Assembly: GCF_001570545.1 (NCBI RefSeq)
Contig: NZ_BBXD01000011.1
Span: 310,001-374,000 of the forward strand
Source: Herbidospora mongoliensis
GTDB taxonomy: Bacteria > Actinomycetota > Actinomycetes > Streptosporangiales > Streptosporangiaceae
Reading direction: 5' to 3'
DNA: 64,000 bases
Shown here: positions 51,715 to 60,983 of the stretch, piece by piece
How the letters are laid out: each line of letters starts with the position of its first letter
Position numbering within the stretch: position 1 is the stretch's first letter
The notes under the pieces: generated by a model
What the model saw: the letters and a program-made list of their open reading frames with translations, nothing else
Database searches by the model: none
Told to the model about the DNA's origin: nothing
Program-made: the position numbers and the translations under genes

Positions 51715-52720
51715 GAGCACTCCTGGACCGCGCCGGATCACCATCAAAGACGTCGCCGAACTGGCGGGAGTCGGGGTGGCGACCGTGTCACGTGTGTTGT
51801 CGGGCGGGTCGGCGAGCGCGGAGACCCGGGAGCGGGTGCTCGACGCGGCGACCAAGCTCGACTACCGCCCCAGCGCCCTGGGCCGCAACCTACGTCAGCA
51901 GCGGAGCGGCGGGGTCGCGCTGCTCGTGCCCGACATCACCGACGGGTTCTACGCGCGGCTGTGCGACGGGGTGCTGTCGTGCGCGCGGTCCTATCGGGAG
52001 CCGGTCACGATCGGGGTCACCGGTGACGACGCCGAGCAGGAGGCCGACCTGGTCGGCGGGCTGCTGGAGCAGAGCATGGACCGGATCATCGCGGTGCCGA
52101 GCGGCGACGGGGAGATGTGGGCCAGCGTGGTGCGCGCCGGGCTGAACGTCGTGTTCGCCGACCGCCGCGTGTGGTCGGCCGGCCAGCACGCGCGCACGCT
52201 CGACGAGGTGCCGGCGGTGCTGTCCGACGACCGGTCCGGACTGCGTACCGCGATCGAATACCTGACCGGGCTCGGCCACCGCAAAATCGGTTTCCTGGCC
52301 CGCCAGGGCATGAACCAGCGGGTCGCCGCCTTCCGCGAGGTGATGGGCGACCTGCTCGACGAAGACCTGGTGGTGTTCGCGCGGGCGAGCCGCGACTCGG
52401 CCTACGCCGCCGCGGCCGGGCTGTTCCAGCGGCGGGCCGACCTGACGGCGGTGATCGCCGGGGGGAACATGCTCGGCGAGGCGGCCGTGCTGGCGGCCCG
52501 CGAGCTCTATGTACGCATTCCGCGCGACCTGTCGCTCATCATGTTCGACGACGTCCCCTGGGCGGAGCTCTGCTCGCCCCCGCTGACGGTGATCGCGCAA
52601 CCGGCGTCCGACGTGGGCTACCGCGCCGCCGAACTGGTCCTGCGGCACGGACGGCGCCCGCGGACGGTGTCGCTGCCGACCGAGCTGATCGTCAGGAGCA
52701 GTTGCGGTCCCCGGCGGTGA
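51713..52720 (+). CDS. LacI-family transcriptional regulator
   Basis: LacI/GalR repressor of 335 aa. The HTH with hinge is '[24 protein letters not shown]', followed by a periplasmic-binding-like sugar domain ('[25 protein letters not shown]', '[26 protein letters not shown]', '[23 protein letters not shown]'). No ribosome site precedes ATG 51713, so it may be leaderless. It is divergent from the msiK-like gene and its 3' end overlaps the convergent DUF4012 gene by 29 bases. Ligand probably a sugar or sugar phosphate. Confidence 0.92.
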   Translation: MSTPGPRRITIKDVAELAGVGVATVSRVLSGGSASAETRERVLDAATKLDYRPSALGRNLRQQRSGGVALLVPDITDGFYARLCDGVLSCARSYREPVTIGVTGDDAEQEADLVGGLLEQSMDRIIAVPSGDGEMWASVVRAGLNVVFADRRVWSAGQHARTLDEVPAVLSDDRSGLRTAIEYLTGLGHRKIGFLARQGMNQRVAAFREVMGDLLDEDLVVFARASRDSAYAAAAGLFQRRADLTAVIAGGNMLGEAAVLAARELYVRIPRDLSLIMFDDVPWAELCSPPLTVIAQPASDVGYRAAELVLRHGRRPRTVSLPTELIVRSSCGPRR

Positions 52721-54065
52721 TGACGGTCCGCTGGGGCTTGGCCATCGGCTGCTCCGGCACGACCGGAGCCACCGCCGACACGGGCTCCACGAACTGGAGC
52801 TCAAGGGTCCTGGTCGCCCCCGCCACCAGGTCGAGCGTGGTGGAGAACACCGGGTGGCCGTGCTCCATCTCCACTTCCGGCTCCGTCACCTTCCCGTCGA
52901 GGTAGGCCTTCTCCAGCCGCGACCCCGTCGAGGTGAACACCGACACCCAGACCTTCCCGTCACGGTCGCCGTTACGCAGCGTCGCGGAAATCGTGCTGCC
53001 GCACTCTGGGGACACCCGATATTCGACGGTACGGTCAAGGTTGCGCCCGATCCCATCGCCGCCGGCGTCGTTGACGACCACATAGGCGAACGGCCCCGGG
53101 GCGGGGGTCAGCGTCCCGGCGAGCGGGGTGCGCTCCAGCAGCCGCTGCTGCTCGGGGTCGGCCGACCAGATCCGGATGTGCCCCTGGTCGATGACCTTCA
53201 TCAGGTCGGGCAGCCCGGCCAGGCCCGACAGCCGCGCGAGCGTCGCCGCGTCGGCGCCGATCACGCCGTCGACCGGCTGACCGTGGTGGGCGACCCAGAT
53301 GCGGGCGGCGTACGGGAAATGCGGTGACCGGTTCGACGCGGCCAGTTCCCGCGTGGCGTCGCGGCCGTAGCGGGCCGCGTAACCGGCGCCGAGGTCGAAA
53401 ACCGTGCCGGGCGCGTCCGGGACCTCGCGGACCGGTTCGACGGTCCACCCGGTCGGCGCGATCGTGACCACCCCGAACCCGCGCACCACTCCCCCGGTCG
53501 CGCGGGCCCGGTCCGGGCTCTGCACGGCGACCAGGAAGCGCCCGCGCAGACCCGCCAGCGCGGCCAGCGTGTCGACCCGCTGCAGCGCGGCGACCTTGGG
53601 CAGCGTGGCGCGGGCGGCCTGGAGGTGGGTGACGGCCTGCGGGATCCGGGTCTGGTCCTGCTGCAACAGCAGTTCGAGGCCCTTGGCCAGGTCGAGCGCG
53701 GCCCGCGCGTAGTCACGGGCCAGCCTGGCCGGTCCGCCGGCGAACGGAAGATGGGCCAGCAGCGCCCAGTCACGGCCGGAGGTGTATCGGGTCGCCGCCT
53801 CGGCGCTGCTCCTGGCCTCGCGAACCCGGGCCGCGACCTCGGGGCCGGGCGGGATCAGCCGGGTCGAGTCGGCGAGCTGCCGAAACGCCGCCCTGGCGTC
53901 GGAAAGATGGTGTCCGGCCGAAACGCCCAGGTAGACGGGCCAGGCCAGGCAGATCGTGGTGGCGGTCAACGCGGTCGCCGCGACGGCGGTCCGCAGCCAG
54001 CCCTTGCGCTTCCAGCCGATGCGGGCCCAACCCACGCGCGCCCACCTCACTCCCGGCCACCTCAC
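52692..54065 (-). CDS. DUF4012-family membrane-anchored protein
   Basis: 457 aa, start GTG 54065 overlapping the LPxTG gene stop by four bases. One membrane segment (about 22-45, 'AVAATALTATTICLAWPVYLGVSAG') anchors a large outside region with the DUF4012 pattern 'YLLAVQSPDRARATGGVVRGFGVVTI' and 'PHFPYAARIW...QPVDGVIGADAATLARLSGL'. The family shares remote similarity with LCP-type proteins and is often found in polysaccharide loci. The first codons are Arg/Trp-rich (VRWPGVRWARVGW). Function unknown. Confidence 0.87.
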   Translation of the reverse strand: MRWPGVRWARVGWARIGWKRKGWLRTAVAATALTATTICLAWPVYLGVSAGHHLSDARAAFRQLADSTRLIPPGPEVAARVREARSSAEAATRYTSGRDWALLAHLPFAGGPARLARDYARAALDLAKGLELLLQQDQTRIPQAVTHLQAARATLPKVAALQRVDTLAALAGLRGRFLVAVQSPDRARATGGVVRGFGVVTIAPTGWTVEPVREVPDAPGTVFDLGAGYAARYGRDATRELAASNRSPHFPYAARIWVAHHGQPVDGVIGADAATLARLSGLAGLPDLMKVIDQGHIRIWSADPEQQRLLERTPLAGTLTPAPGPFAYVVVNDAGGDGIGRNLDRTVEYRVSPECGSTISATLRNGDRDGKVWVSVFTSTGSRLEKAYLDGKVTEPEVEMEHGHPVFSTTLDLVAGATRTLELQFVEPVSAVAPVVPEQPMAKPQRTVITAGDRNCS

Positions 54066-54388
54066 GGCAGCCGCCTGACTGCGGCTCGCCTGCGGCGGCG
54101 CGCCCCGACGGCCAGCAGCACGGCGGTCAGCGCCAGCCCGGACGCGGCGACGCCCACGGCTTCCAGGGGGGCGCCGGTGAACGGCAGGTCCTCGGCGACC
54201 GGGCGGTGCGGGTCGACGATGGGCGAATCGCCGCCGATCCGCCACCCTTGGAGGAACTCGACGGTGGCCTGCTCTCCGGTGACGAACGTGTCCGCCACAG
54301 TGTCCGCCACATCGTGTGAGGCGGGCACGGCGGCCGCCAGACACGTCCACATCAGCCCCACGCAGGCGAGGGCGCGCGGTGCGACCAT
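54062..54388 (-). CDS. Small LPxTG-anchored surface protein
   Basis: 108-aa precursor with signal peptide (about 1-24), a short mature part of some 45 residues rich in acidic and Pro residues, and a complete sortase signal: LPFTG, a hydrophobic stretch, and a basic tail RRRRRAAVRR. GGAGG precedes ATG 54388. It is coupled to the DUF4012 gene by a GTGA overlap. A housekeeping sortase (E-type enzymes prefer LAxTG, so another class may be used) would attach it to peptidoglycan. Confidence 0.8.
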   Translation of the reverse strand: MVAPRALACVGLMWTCLAAAVPASHDVADTVADTFVTGEQATVEFLQGWRIGGDSPIVDPHRPVAEDLPFTGAPLEAVGVAASGLALTAVLLAVGARRRRRAAVRRLP

Positions 54389-54511
54389 GGCCCTCCCCCG
54401 GAAAGAGCAGGCGGATTCCGGCCGGAATCGGGCCGGTGCTCTCTTCCTACGAGGACGGCCGCGCGGGCCCGCCGAGTGGCGCGCCCGCATGACCGAAACT
54501 TGCCGATCGCG

Positions 54512-54979
54512 CTACAGGTTCTTCTCGATCGCCGCCACGACCTCGGCCGACTCGGGCTCGATCTGGGGGGCGAACCGGGCAGTCACCTCGCCGTCGGCGT
54601 TGATCGTGAACTTCTCGAAGTTCCACTTGATGTCCTCTCCGTCGCCGATCAGCGCGCGGTAGAGGGCGTGACGGTCGTCGCCGTTCACGTCGACCTTGTC
54701 GAGCAGCGGGAAGTCGACGCCGTAGGTGACGGAGCAGAACTCCTGGATCTCGTCGGCGGTGCCCGGCTCCTGGCCCATGAACTGGTTGCACGGCACGCCG
54801 ACGACGGTGAAGCCACGCGGCGCGAAGGTGTCCTGGAGACGGACCAGGCCGGTGTACTGCGGGGTCAGGCCGCACTTGGACGCCACGTTCACGACCAGTG
54901 CCGAACGCCCCTGGAGGAGGTCGCCGAGTGTCGTCGCCCGGCCGTCGAGGGTGGTCACGGGGATGTCGAGATTCGTCAT
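54512..54979 (-). CDS. Glutathione peroxidase family protein
   Basis: Thiol peroxidase of 155 aa reducing peroxides, probably with thioredoxin or mycothiol-linked donors in an actinomycete. The peroxidatic Cys36 (NVASKCG), Gln70 (CNQFMGQEPG) and the Trp in IKWNFEKF form the catalytic triad/tetrad. A Cys in 'IQEFCSVTYG' is in the place of the resolving cysteine. Standalone gene. Confidence 0.93.
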   Translation of the reverse strand: MTNLDIPVTTLDGRATTLGDLLQGRSALVVNVASKCGLTPQYTGLVRLQDTFAPRGFTVVGVPCNQFMGQEPGTADEIQEFCSVTYGVDFPLLDKVDVNGDDRHALYRALIGDGEDIKWNFEKFTINADGEVTARFAPQIEPESAEVVAAIEKNL

Positions 54980-55341
54980 GGCCCGACTCTACCCAGCGTC
55001 ACTTTCGTCCCGCTCACCCCGCGACCCCGACCTGAAACCCCAGGCCGGGGGTATTTCCCCACCATCGGGACCTCTGCCACCCGCCCCACCAGGCCTGCGC
55101 CGGGCCGTCTGATCACCCGGGCTTGGCACGGGGTCGGCAAACAACCGTCCTCGGGGGGTCGAAGAGGCGGCGGCGCGGTCCTCCGGCGTACTTCAATCCG
55201 CGCTAGGACACGTCGCGGTGCCTGCCGGGGGTTGGGCTGTTATCCGGTTCGGCCGCGCGGACCGGTGCGCGCACGCCATGGGCGTACCGGAACAGGGGTT
55301 CTCCCCTGAAGACCGCACGCGACCCGACGACAAGGACCGAT
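54980..55341. other. 362-bp intergenic region, no clear feature
   Basis: GC-rich sequence between divergent glutathione peroxidase and lysozyme-like genes. It includes small inverted repeats (about 55025-55060, and CCGGG...CCCGG near 55110-55130). I looked for a c-di-AMP riboswitch, as some secreted cell-wall hydrolases of actinomycetes have, and did not find its conserved blocks. Confidence 0.4.
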
Positions 55342-55776
55342 TTGGACAGCATCAGCGCACGTCGCGGCACCGTCGCGGCCATGCTCGCCTTCGCCGCGCT
55401 CGCCGGGGCCACCCCCGCCTCCGCCTGTGTGGGTGAGCAGGACGGTCACACCTGGAAGAAGCGGACGTCGACCAAGGTGACCAGCAAGATGTACGCCCAC
55501 CGGCTCATCACCCGCCGCGACTGGGCCCGCCGCGAGTTCCGCTGCCTCGACAGCCTGTGGACGCGCGAGAGCAACTGGAACCACAAGGCACGCAACCGCT
55601 GGTCGGGCGCGTACGGCATCCCACAGGCGCTCCCCGGCGACAAGATGGGCCGGGCGGGCTGGGACTGGCGGGTCAACCCGAGGACCCAGATCCGCTGGGG
55701 CATCGGCTACATCAAGGGCCGCTACGGCTCGCCGTGCGGCGCGTGGGGCCACTTCCGCAGCCACAACTGGTACTGA
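55342..55776 (+). CDS. Secreted lysozyme/transglycosylase-like protein
   Basis: 144-aa secreted protein. Signal peptide about 1-28 (ASA-CVGEQ). The C-terminal part 'LDSLWTRESNWNHKARN..SGAYGIPQALPGDKM...WGIGYIKGRYGSPCGAWGHFRSHNWY' is a single-domain SLT/lysozyme-like fold with the Glu in TRESNW as catalytic acid; it probably cleaves peptidoglycan. Start TTG 55342 has AAGGA five bases upstream. One Cys pair may be formed by C63 and the C-terminal CGAW. Confidence 0.85.
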   Translation: MDSISARRGTVAAMLAFAALAGATPASACVGEQDGHTWKKRTSTKVTSKMYAHRLITRRDWARREFRCLDSLWTRESNWNHKARNRWSGAYGIPQALPGDKMGRAGWDWRVNPRTQIRWGIGYIKGRYGSPCGAWGHFRSHNWY

Positions 55777-55828
55777 GGAGGGCCAGCCCCCTGGCCGGGG
55801 CGCGGGACGAACGCGCAGACTGCCCGGC

Positions 55829-58150
55829 ATGGACGGGATCATCACGGTCTGGCTGCCCCTCGAAGTGCGGCGGCGCGGCCGGTCGCTGCTCGTCCTGGCT
55901 CTCCTCGTGGCCTTCGGGACGGCCACCGTGCTGACCGCGGTGGCCGGCGCCCGGCGGGGTGACGGCGCGGTCGACCGCCTGCTGGCGGTCACCACTCCGG
56001 CGACCGCCGTCGTGGTGCCCAACCGGGCCGGTTTCGACTGGGCGGGGCTGCGGGCGTTACCGCAGGTCGAGGCCGTGACGACGTTTCCCGGTTACAGCTC
56101 GGCGCCCTTGGCCGAGGACCCGGGCGACGACCCGCCCTCGCCGTTCGTCGCGGCCGACGCCGAGGCGATGAGCGCGATAGAGCGCCCGGTCGTGCTGGCC
56201 GGGCGGCTGCCCGATCCGTCGAGCGCGCACGAGGCGGTGGTGACCCCGGCCTTCGCGGTCCGGGGCTTCGGGGTGGGCCGTCAGGTCACCGTGCTGCTGC
56301 CGAGGCCTCAGGACGCGGCGGGCGCGATCGCGGGCGCCCGCACCGGTCCACCGGCGGGTCCGCGCGTGCCGGTCACGATCGTCGGGGTGATCAGATCGAC
56401 CTGGTACGTCGACGAACCCGCCGGTCGTGGCCATCTCATCCTCTCTCCCGGCCTGGTGGCGGCCTACCCGGACGAGATCCTGGGGCCCGAGCGCCAGGCG
56501 CCCCTGAACGGGCTGGTCCGGGTGGCCGACGGCGGGTTGCCCGCGCTGCGGGCATGGCTGGCCGGGCAGGGCGACGTCGAGGTCATCGAGCGCGCCGAGA
56601 CGCTGGCCCACGTGCGCCGGGTGATCGGGTTCGAGAGCGGCAGCCTGCTGGTCTTCGCCGTCGCGGCCTTCCTCACCGCTGTGGTCCTGGTCGGACAGGC
56701 CGTCTTCCGGTACGCCACCACGTCCGCCGCCGACCTCCGCGTGCTGGCCTCGGTCGGGATGACCCGGCGTCAGGCGGCCACGACGACGGCCACGGTCGTC
56801 TGCCCGGCCGCGTTCCTGGGCGCCGGAGCCGGGACCGCCATGGCGATCATCGCGTCCCGATGGCTGCCCTACGGGACCGCCGCCCTCTACGAGCCCTCCC
56901 CCGGCGCCGACGCCGACTGGCCGGTTCTGGGCCTGGGCTGGCTGGCCGCGACCGCGCTGGTCACGGCGGGCGCGGCGGTCGTCACCCTGCTCCCCGCCCC
57001 GGCGGCGGCCCGCCGGTCGGGGCTGACCCGGCTCGCCCTGCCCGTGCCGGTGACGACCGGCCTTCGATTCGCGCTCGAACCGGGAAACGGGGTCGCCCTC
57101 CTGGGCGCGGTGACCGGAGTGCTCGGCGTGGTCGCGGCGGCCGTCTTCGCGGCCGGGGTGGCCGACGCGGTGGCCCGGCCGGAACGGTTCGGCCGGCACT
57201 ACGCCCTCATGGTGGTGTTCGGCCACGGCGGCCGCGATTTCACGCCGGCCCGGCCGGCGCTGACGTCGATCGCGGCCGTGCCGGGAGTGGCCGGGGCGCT
57301 CGACCTCAGGGTGGCGTCGGGCCGGTCCGGCCAGGTCAGCGTGGTGGCCCACACCTATGACCCGGTGGGGGCGCCGGTGCCGCTCATCCTGACGGAAGGC
57401 GGTCCTCCGAGGCTGGACGGCGACATCGTGCTGGGCGTCACGACCGCCCGCGACCTGGGCGTCCACCTCGGCGACCGCATCCCGCTGACCGGCGACGCCG
57501 CGACGCGCACGATGCGCGTCACCGGTCTGGGTTTCGCGGTCGAGAGCAGCACGAGCGACTACGACACCGGCGCGTGGATCACCCCGGGGGCGTATGACGC
57601 GATCTTCACCGGATTCAAGGAACACGGCGGCCTGGTCTTCCTCGATCCAGGTCAGGACCCGCTGAAGATGGCCGCGCTGATCACCGGCAGGTCCGGCGGC
57701 CGGTTGCTGGTGCTGCCGCCGTTCGAGCCGCCGCAGCGCGCCGAGATCCGCGACGTCGCGGTGCTGCCGGTCGCGCTCGGCGTGTTCCTCACCGTCCTGG
57801 CGCTGGGCGCGACCGCGCACGCCCTGTTCACCGCCGTCCGCCGCCGGGCCAGGGACCTGGCGGTGCTGCGGGCGCTGGGCATGACGCCGGGCCAGACGCG
57901 CGTCGTCGTGGTGGTCCAGGGTGTGGTCACCGTGACGATCGGCCTGGTCGTCGGGCTGCCGCTCGGGCTGGCGCTGGGCCGGGCGCTGTGGCGGATCGCC
58001 GCCGGGATCATGCCGCTGCAGTACGTCCCGCCGTCGGCCGCGCTGATCTGGCTCGCCCCGGTCGCCCTGCTCGCGGCGCTCGGGCTCGCGCTCCTCCCCG
58101 GCCGCCGCGCCGCCCGGCTCCCTCTCGGGGCGGCGCTGCGGGCCGAGTGA
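55829..58150 (+). CDS. FtsX-type ABC transporter permease
   Basis: 773-aa permease of the MacB/FtsX type: a first segment near 20-42, an extracytoplasmic domain of about 220 residues, three segments (about 270-390), a second unit starting near 430 with another outside domain, and three final segments (about 650-765, 'VRRRARDLAVLRALGMTPGQTRVVVVVQGVVT'). The two-unit layout fits the fused ABC permease of the LolE/YbbP-like type. No ATPase gene is adjacent, so the partner is encoded elsewhere. Substrate unknown. It ends one base before the convergent TetR gene. Confidence 0.85.
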   Translation: MDGIITVWLPLEVRRRGRSLLVLALLVAFGTATVLTAVAGARRGDGAVDRLLAVTTPATAVVVPNRAGFDWAGLRALPQVEAVTTFPGYSSAPLAEDPGDDPPSPFVAADAEAMSAIERPVVLAGRLPDPSSAHEAVVTPAFAVRGFGVGRQVTVLLPRPQDAAGAIAGARTGPPAGPRVPVTIVGVIRSTWYVDEPAGRGHLILSPGLVAAYPDEILGPERQAPLNGLVRVADGGLPALRAWLAGQGDVEVIERAETLAHVRRVIGFESGSLLVFAVAAFLTAVVLVGQAVFRYATTSAADLRVLASVGMTRRQAATTTATVVCPAAFLGAGAGTAMAIIASRWLPYGTAALYEPSPGADADWPVLGLGWLAATALVTAGAAVVTLLPAPAAARRSGLTRLALPVPVTTGLRFALEPGNGVALLGAVTGVLGVVAAAVFAAGVADAVARPERFGRHYALMVVFGHGGRDFTPARPALTSIAAVPGVAGALDLRVASGRSGQVSVVAHTYDPVGAPVPLILTEGGPPRLDGDIVLGVTTARDLGVHLGDRIPLTGDAATRTMRVTGLGFAVESSTSDYDTGAWITPGAYDAIFTGFKEHGGLVFLDPGQDPLKMAALITGRSGGRLLVLPPFEPPQRAEIRDVAVLPVALGVFLTVLALGATAHALFTAVRRRARDLAVLRALGMTPGQTRVVVVVQGVVTVTIGLVVGLPLGLALGRALWRIAAGIMPLQYVPPSAALIWLAPVALLAALGLALLPGRRAARLPLGAALRAE

Positions 58151-58151
58151 A

Positions 58152-58784
58152 TCAGCCGGTACGTCCGGCGAGCCGCCCCGCGATGGCCGCGATCAGCAGA
58201 TCGAGCCCGAAGTCGAACTCGGCCTCGTGATCGCAGGTGGACAGGTGCGGCGCGAGGGCCCCGATCTCGGGGAACAGCTCCGGATCGACGTCGCCCGCCC
58301 GGATCGTCCCGTGGACGGGGGCGAACGTCGGGGTCACCCCGACCTCGCGCAGGAGTGACCCGATGACGTAGGCGATGAAGACCCGGAAGATCTGCACCGC
58401 CTCTTGCTCGCCGAACCCCGCCCCGCGCAGGGTGGACAGGGCGCGTTCGACCGGCAGCATCCCGGCGGCCGACTTGAGCTGGCGGCTCACCACGACCATG
58501 GTCGAGCGGGGATGGGAGTGGGCGATCTGCCGGAACGCGCGGGCCTGCATGCGGACCCGTTCGGTCCAGGGCGCGGCCGGGTCGTCGGTGAACTCGATCT
58601 CGGACAGGATGCTCTCGGACACGCCGTCGAGCAGGGCCGACTTGTTCGGCACGTGGTTGTAGAGCGACATCACGCCGACCCCGAGGTCGGCGGCGATCCG
58701 GCGCATGGAGACGGCGTCGGCCCCCTCGCGCTCGATCAGGTCGATGGCGGCGGCGACGATCCGGGGGCGGTTCAACGGTGGCAC
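58152..58784 (-). CDS. TetR-family transcriptional regulator
   Basis: 210-aa repressor: N-terminal HTH 'RIVAAAIDLIEREGADAVSMRRIAADLGVGVMSLYNHVPNKSALLD', then a TetR_C-type ligand domain. GTG 58784 lies six bases after AATACT (minus strand, 58796-58791), a good leaderless promoter; a 12-residue longer start at 58820 is less likely. The divergent diiron gene begins at 58858, with a 15-bp palindrome between. It probably represses that gene and itself. Confidence 0.88.
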   Translation of the reverse strand: MPPLNRPRIVAAAIDLIEREGADAVSMRRIAADLGVGVMSLYNHVPNKSALLDGVSESILSEIEFTDDPAAPWTERVRMQARAFRQIAHSHPRSTMVVVSRQLKSAAGMLPVERALSTLRGAGFGEQEAVQIFRVFIAYVIGSLLREVGVTPTFAPVHGTIRAGDVDPELFPEIGALAPHLSTCDHEAEFDFGLDLLIAAIAGRLAGRTG

Positions 58785-58794
58785 GTGACCAGTA

Positions 58795-58842
58795 TTGACC
58801 GGCGGTAAGCTGCGTGTCACTGTCGAGACGTACAGCGTACGT
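58795..58842. promoter_or_regulatory. Divergent promoter and ACGTAC-AGC-GTACGT operator
   Basis: Perfect palindrome at 58828-58842 (6-bp arms, 3-base centre). A plus-strand TTGACC (58795-58800) with CACTGT 17 bases on (58818-58823) gives a promoter for the diiron gene, and the palindrome then covers its start of transcription. Likely target of the TetR protein. Confidence 0.6.
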
Positions 58843-58857
58843 ACGGGAGGCCAACAC

Positions 58858-59970
58858 GTGTCGACGCACGAGCTCTACACCATCCCCGCGGAACTGCGCA
58901 CCTGGGACGTCCAGATGGCCGGCTCGGCCCGGTTCACCTGGGAATACGACGACAACCGCGACCGCATGCTGTCCCTCTACCAAAAGGGCAAGGACAAGCA
59001 GTGGGACTCGGTGAAGCGCATCGAGTGGGACCTGGAGGTCGACCCCTACAACGTCCTGGGCACCCCCGACCAGACCATCGCGATCTACGACTCGCCGCTG
59101 TGGCACCGCATGGACGAGCCGACCCGCCAGGAGGTCCGCCGCCACGGCGCCGCCTGGCAGTTCTCCCAGTTCCTCCACGGCGAACAGGGCGCGATGATCT
59201 GCTCGGCGCGCATCGTGGAGTCCGTACCGGACCTGGATTCGAAGTTCTACGCGGCCACCCAGACCATGGACGAGGCCCGCCACGCCGAGACCTACGCCCG
59301 GTTCCTCCAGGAGAAGGTCGGTCTGGCCTACCCGATCAACCCCTACCTGAAGTCGCTGCTCGACTCGACCCTGAGCGACTCCCGCTGGGACATGCCCTAT
59401 CTGGGCATGCAGGTCCTCATCGAGGGCCTGGCCCTGGCCGCCTTCGGCGTCATGCGCGACATCACCACCAAGCCCCTCCCCAAACAGATCCTCGCGTACG
59501 TCATGCAGGACGAGGCCCGCCACGTCGCCTTCGGCCGCATGGCGCTGCGCGACTTCTACGCCGGCCTGTCCGACGCCGAACGCCGCGAGCGCGAGGACTT
59601 CGTGATCGAGGGCTGCTGGCTGATGCGCGACCGCCTGCGCGGCTCGGAGCAGTGGGAGGCCCTGGGCCTGTCGAAGGCCGACAGGGACGAGGCGAACACG
59701 CTCGTCGACGAGTCGCGCTACCTGCGGCTGTTCCGGTCGCTGCTGTTCAGCCGCATCGTCCCCTGCGTGAAGGACATCGGCCTGTGGAGCCCACGGCTCC
59801 AGCAGGCCTACATGGACATGGGCGTCCTCGACATGGCCGGGCAGAACCTCGACGACCTGATGCGCCAGGACGAGGAGATCGCCGAGAAGATCGACGAGGA
59901 GCGCTTCATCAAGGAAGAGGCCGAGCGCGCCGTGGAGGTCGCCGAGACGATCGCCGCGTCGGCCGACTAA
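58858..59970 (+). CDS. Ferritin-like diiron protein (oxidase/oxygenase type)
   Basis: 370-aa protein with a four-helix diiron site: E109, E139xxH142 (DEARH), E189 and E219xxH222 (a second DEARH). This matches ribonucleotide-reductase-R2-like or AurF-like ferritin-superfamily oxygenases rather than bacterioferritin. GTG 58858 has GGGAGG seven bases upstream. Substrate not known. It is divergent from a TetR gene and its 3' end overlaps a convergent quinone oxidoreductase by four bases. Confidence 0.87.
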   Translation: MSTHELYTIPAELRTWDVQMAGSARFTWEYDDNRDRMLSLYQKGKDKQWDSVKRIEWDLEVDPYNVLGTPDQTIAIYDSPLWHRMDEPTRQEVRRHGAAWQFSQFLHGEQGAMICSARIVESVPDLDSKFYAATQTMDEARHAETYARFLQEKVGLAYPINPYLKSLLDSTLSDSRWDMPYLGMQVLIEGLALAAFGVMRDITTKPLPKQILAYVMQDEARHVAFGRMALRDFYAGLSDAERREREDFVIEGCWLMRDRLRGSEQWEALGLSKADRDEANTLVDESRYLRLFRSLLFSRIVPCVKDIGLWSPRLQQAYMDMGVLDMAGQNLDDLMRQDEEIAEKIDEERFIKEEAERAVEVAETIAASAD

Positions 59971-60938
59971 CGCCGCACGACGACCTTGCCGACCGACGAT
60001 CCGGCGGCGACGAGTTCGTGGGCCCGGCGGAGCCCGGCGGCGGTGAAGTCGCCGATCTCGACGCCGAGCGTGGTGCGCAGGCGGCCCGCGTCGAACAGGG
60101 CGGCGGCCTCGTCGAGCAGCCGCCCCTGAGAGGCCATGTCCGGGGTCTGGTAGATCGCGTGGGTGAACATGAGCTCCCAGTGCCAGGCGATGCTCTTCGA
60201 CTTGAGCGGGAACAGGTCGGGGTGGTGGTCGTCGATGGCCACGACGTGCCCGAACGGCTTGACGATCTCGGCGTAGGCCTCGATGTTGCCCTCGGAGAAC
60301 GAGGAGAACACGGCCTCGACCCCGTCGGGCGCCACGGCCTTCACCGACTCGACGAGCGTGTGGTGGTCGACGGTCTCGTCGGCGCCCAGGGCCAGCACCC
60401 GCTCACGGCTGGCCTGCTGGGAGGCCGTACCGATCACCCGCATCGACGTGAGCCGACTGGCCAGCTGGACCAGCATCGAGCCGACCCCACCGGGCGCGCC
60501 GACGACGAGGAGCGTGTCCGTCGTGCCGGCGTGTGCGCCGAGATGGGTGAAGAGCGACTCCCAGGCCGTGATCGTGGTCAGCGGCGCCGCGGCGGCCTCG
60601 GCCATCGTCAGGTTCTCGGGCTTGTGCCCGGCGATCCGCGAGTCGACGGCATGGAAATCGGCGTTCGCGCCCTGCCGGGTGATGTCACCGGCGTAGTAGA
60701 CCTTGTCGCCGGCCGCGAACCTGCGCACCTCGGGCCCGGTCCCGACGACGGTCCCGGCGGCGTCGTACCCGAGGATCCGCTGGGCGTCACCGGCGCTCGC
60801 GGCGACCTTCACGTCAACCGGATTGACCGAGACGGCCTCGACCTGGACGAGGATGTCGTGTGGGCGGAGGGACGGCAGGGGCACGTCCACGTCGACGAGC
60901 CCGGCACCGCTGGTGGCGATCGCAGCCATTCGCGTCAT
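59967..60938 (-). CDS. Zinc-type alcohol dehydrogenase-like quinone oxidoreductase
   Basis: MDR-superfamily NADPH oxidoreductase of 323 aa. GroES-like N-domain ('VEAVSVNPVDVKV', 'GYDAAGTVVGTGPEV'), Rossmann motif 'VVGAPGGVGSMLVQLA', and no catalytic zinc Cys, so quinone/enone reductase rather than alcohol dehydrogenase. The start ATG 60938 (MTRMAAIAT) has no ribosome site; ATG 60929 is possible. The C-terminal end is 'VGKVVVRR'. Confidence 0.9.
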   Translation of the reverse strand: MTRMAAIATSGAGLVDVDVPLPSLRPHDILVQVEAVSVNPVDVKVAASAGDAQRILGYDAAGTVVGTGPEVRRFAAGDKVYYAGDITRQGANADFHAVDSRIAGHKPENLTMAEAAAAPLTTITAWESLFTHLGAHAGTTDTLLVVGAPGGVGSMLVQLASRLTSMRVIGTASQQASRERVLALGADETVDHHTLVESVKAVAPDGVEAVFSSFSEGNIEAYAEIVKPFGHVVAIDDHHPDLFPLKSKSIAWHWELMFTHAIYQTPDMASQGRLLDEAAALFDAGRLRTTLGVEIGDFTAAGLRRAHELVAAGSSVGKVVVRR

Positions 60939-60983
60939 ACACAGCACGCTAGGTTCTCGACGGTCAGACCAGGGCAAAGCAGC

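Noticed and set aside
54980-55341. c-di-AMP (ydaO) riboswitch before the lysozyme-like gene
   Set aside because: The conserved blocks of the motif, including the GACAGCTAAC-type segment, are not found.
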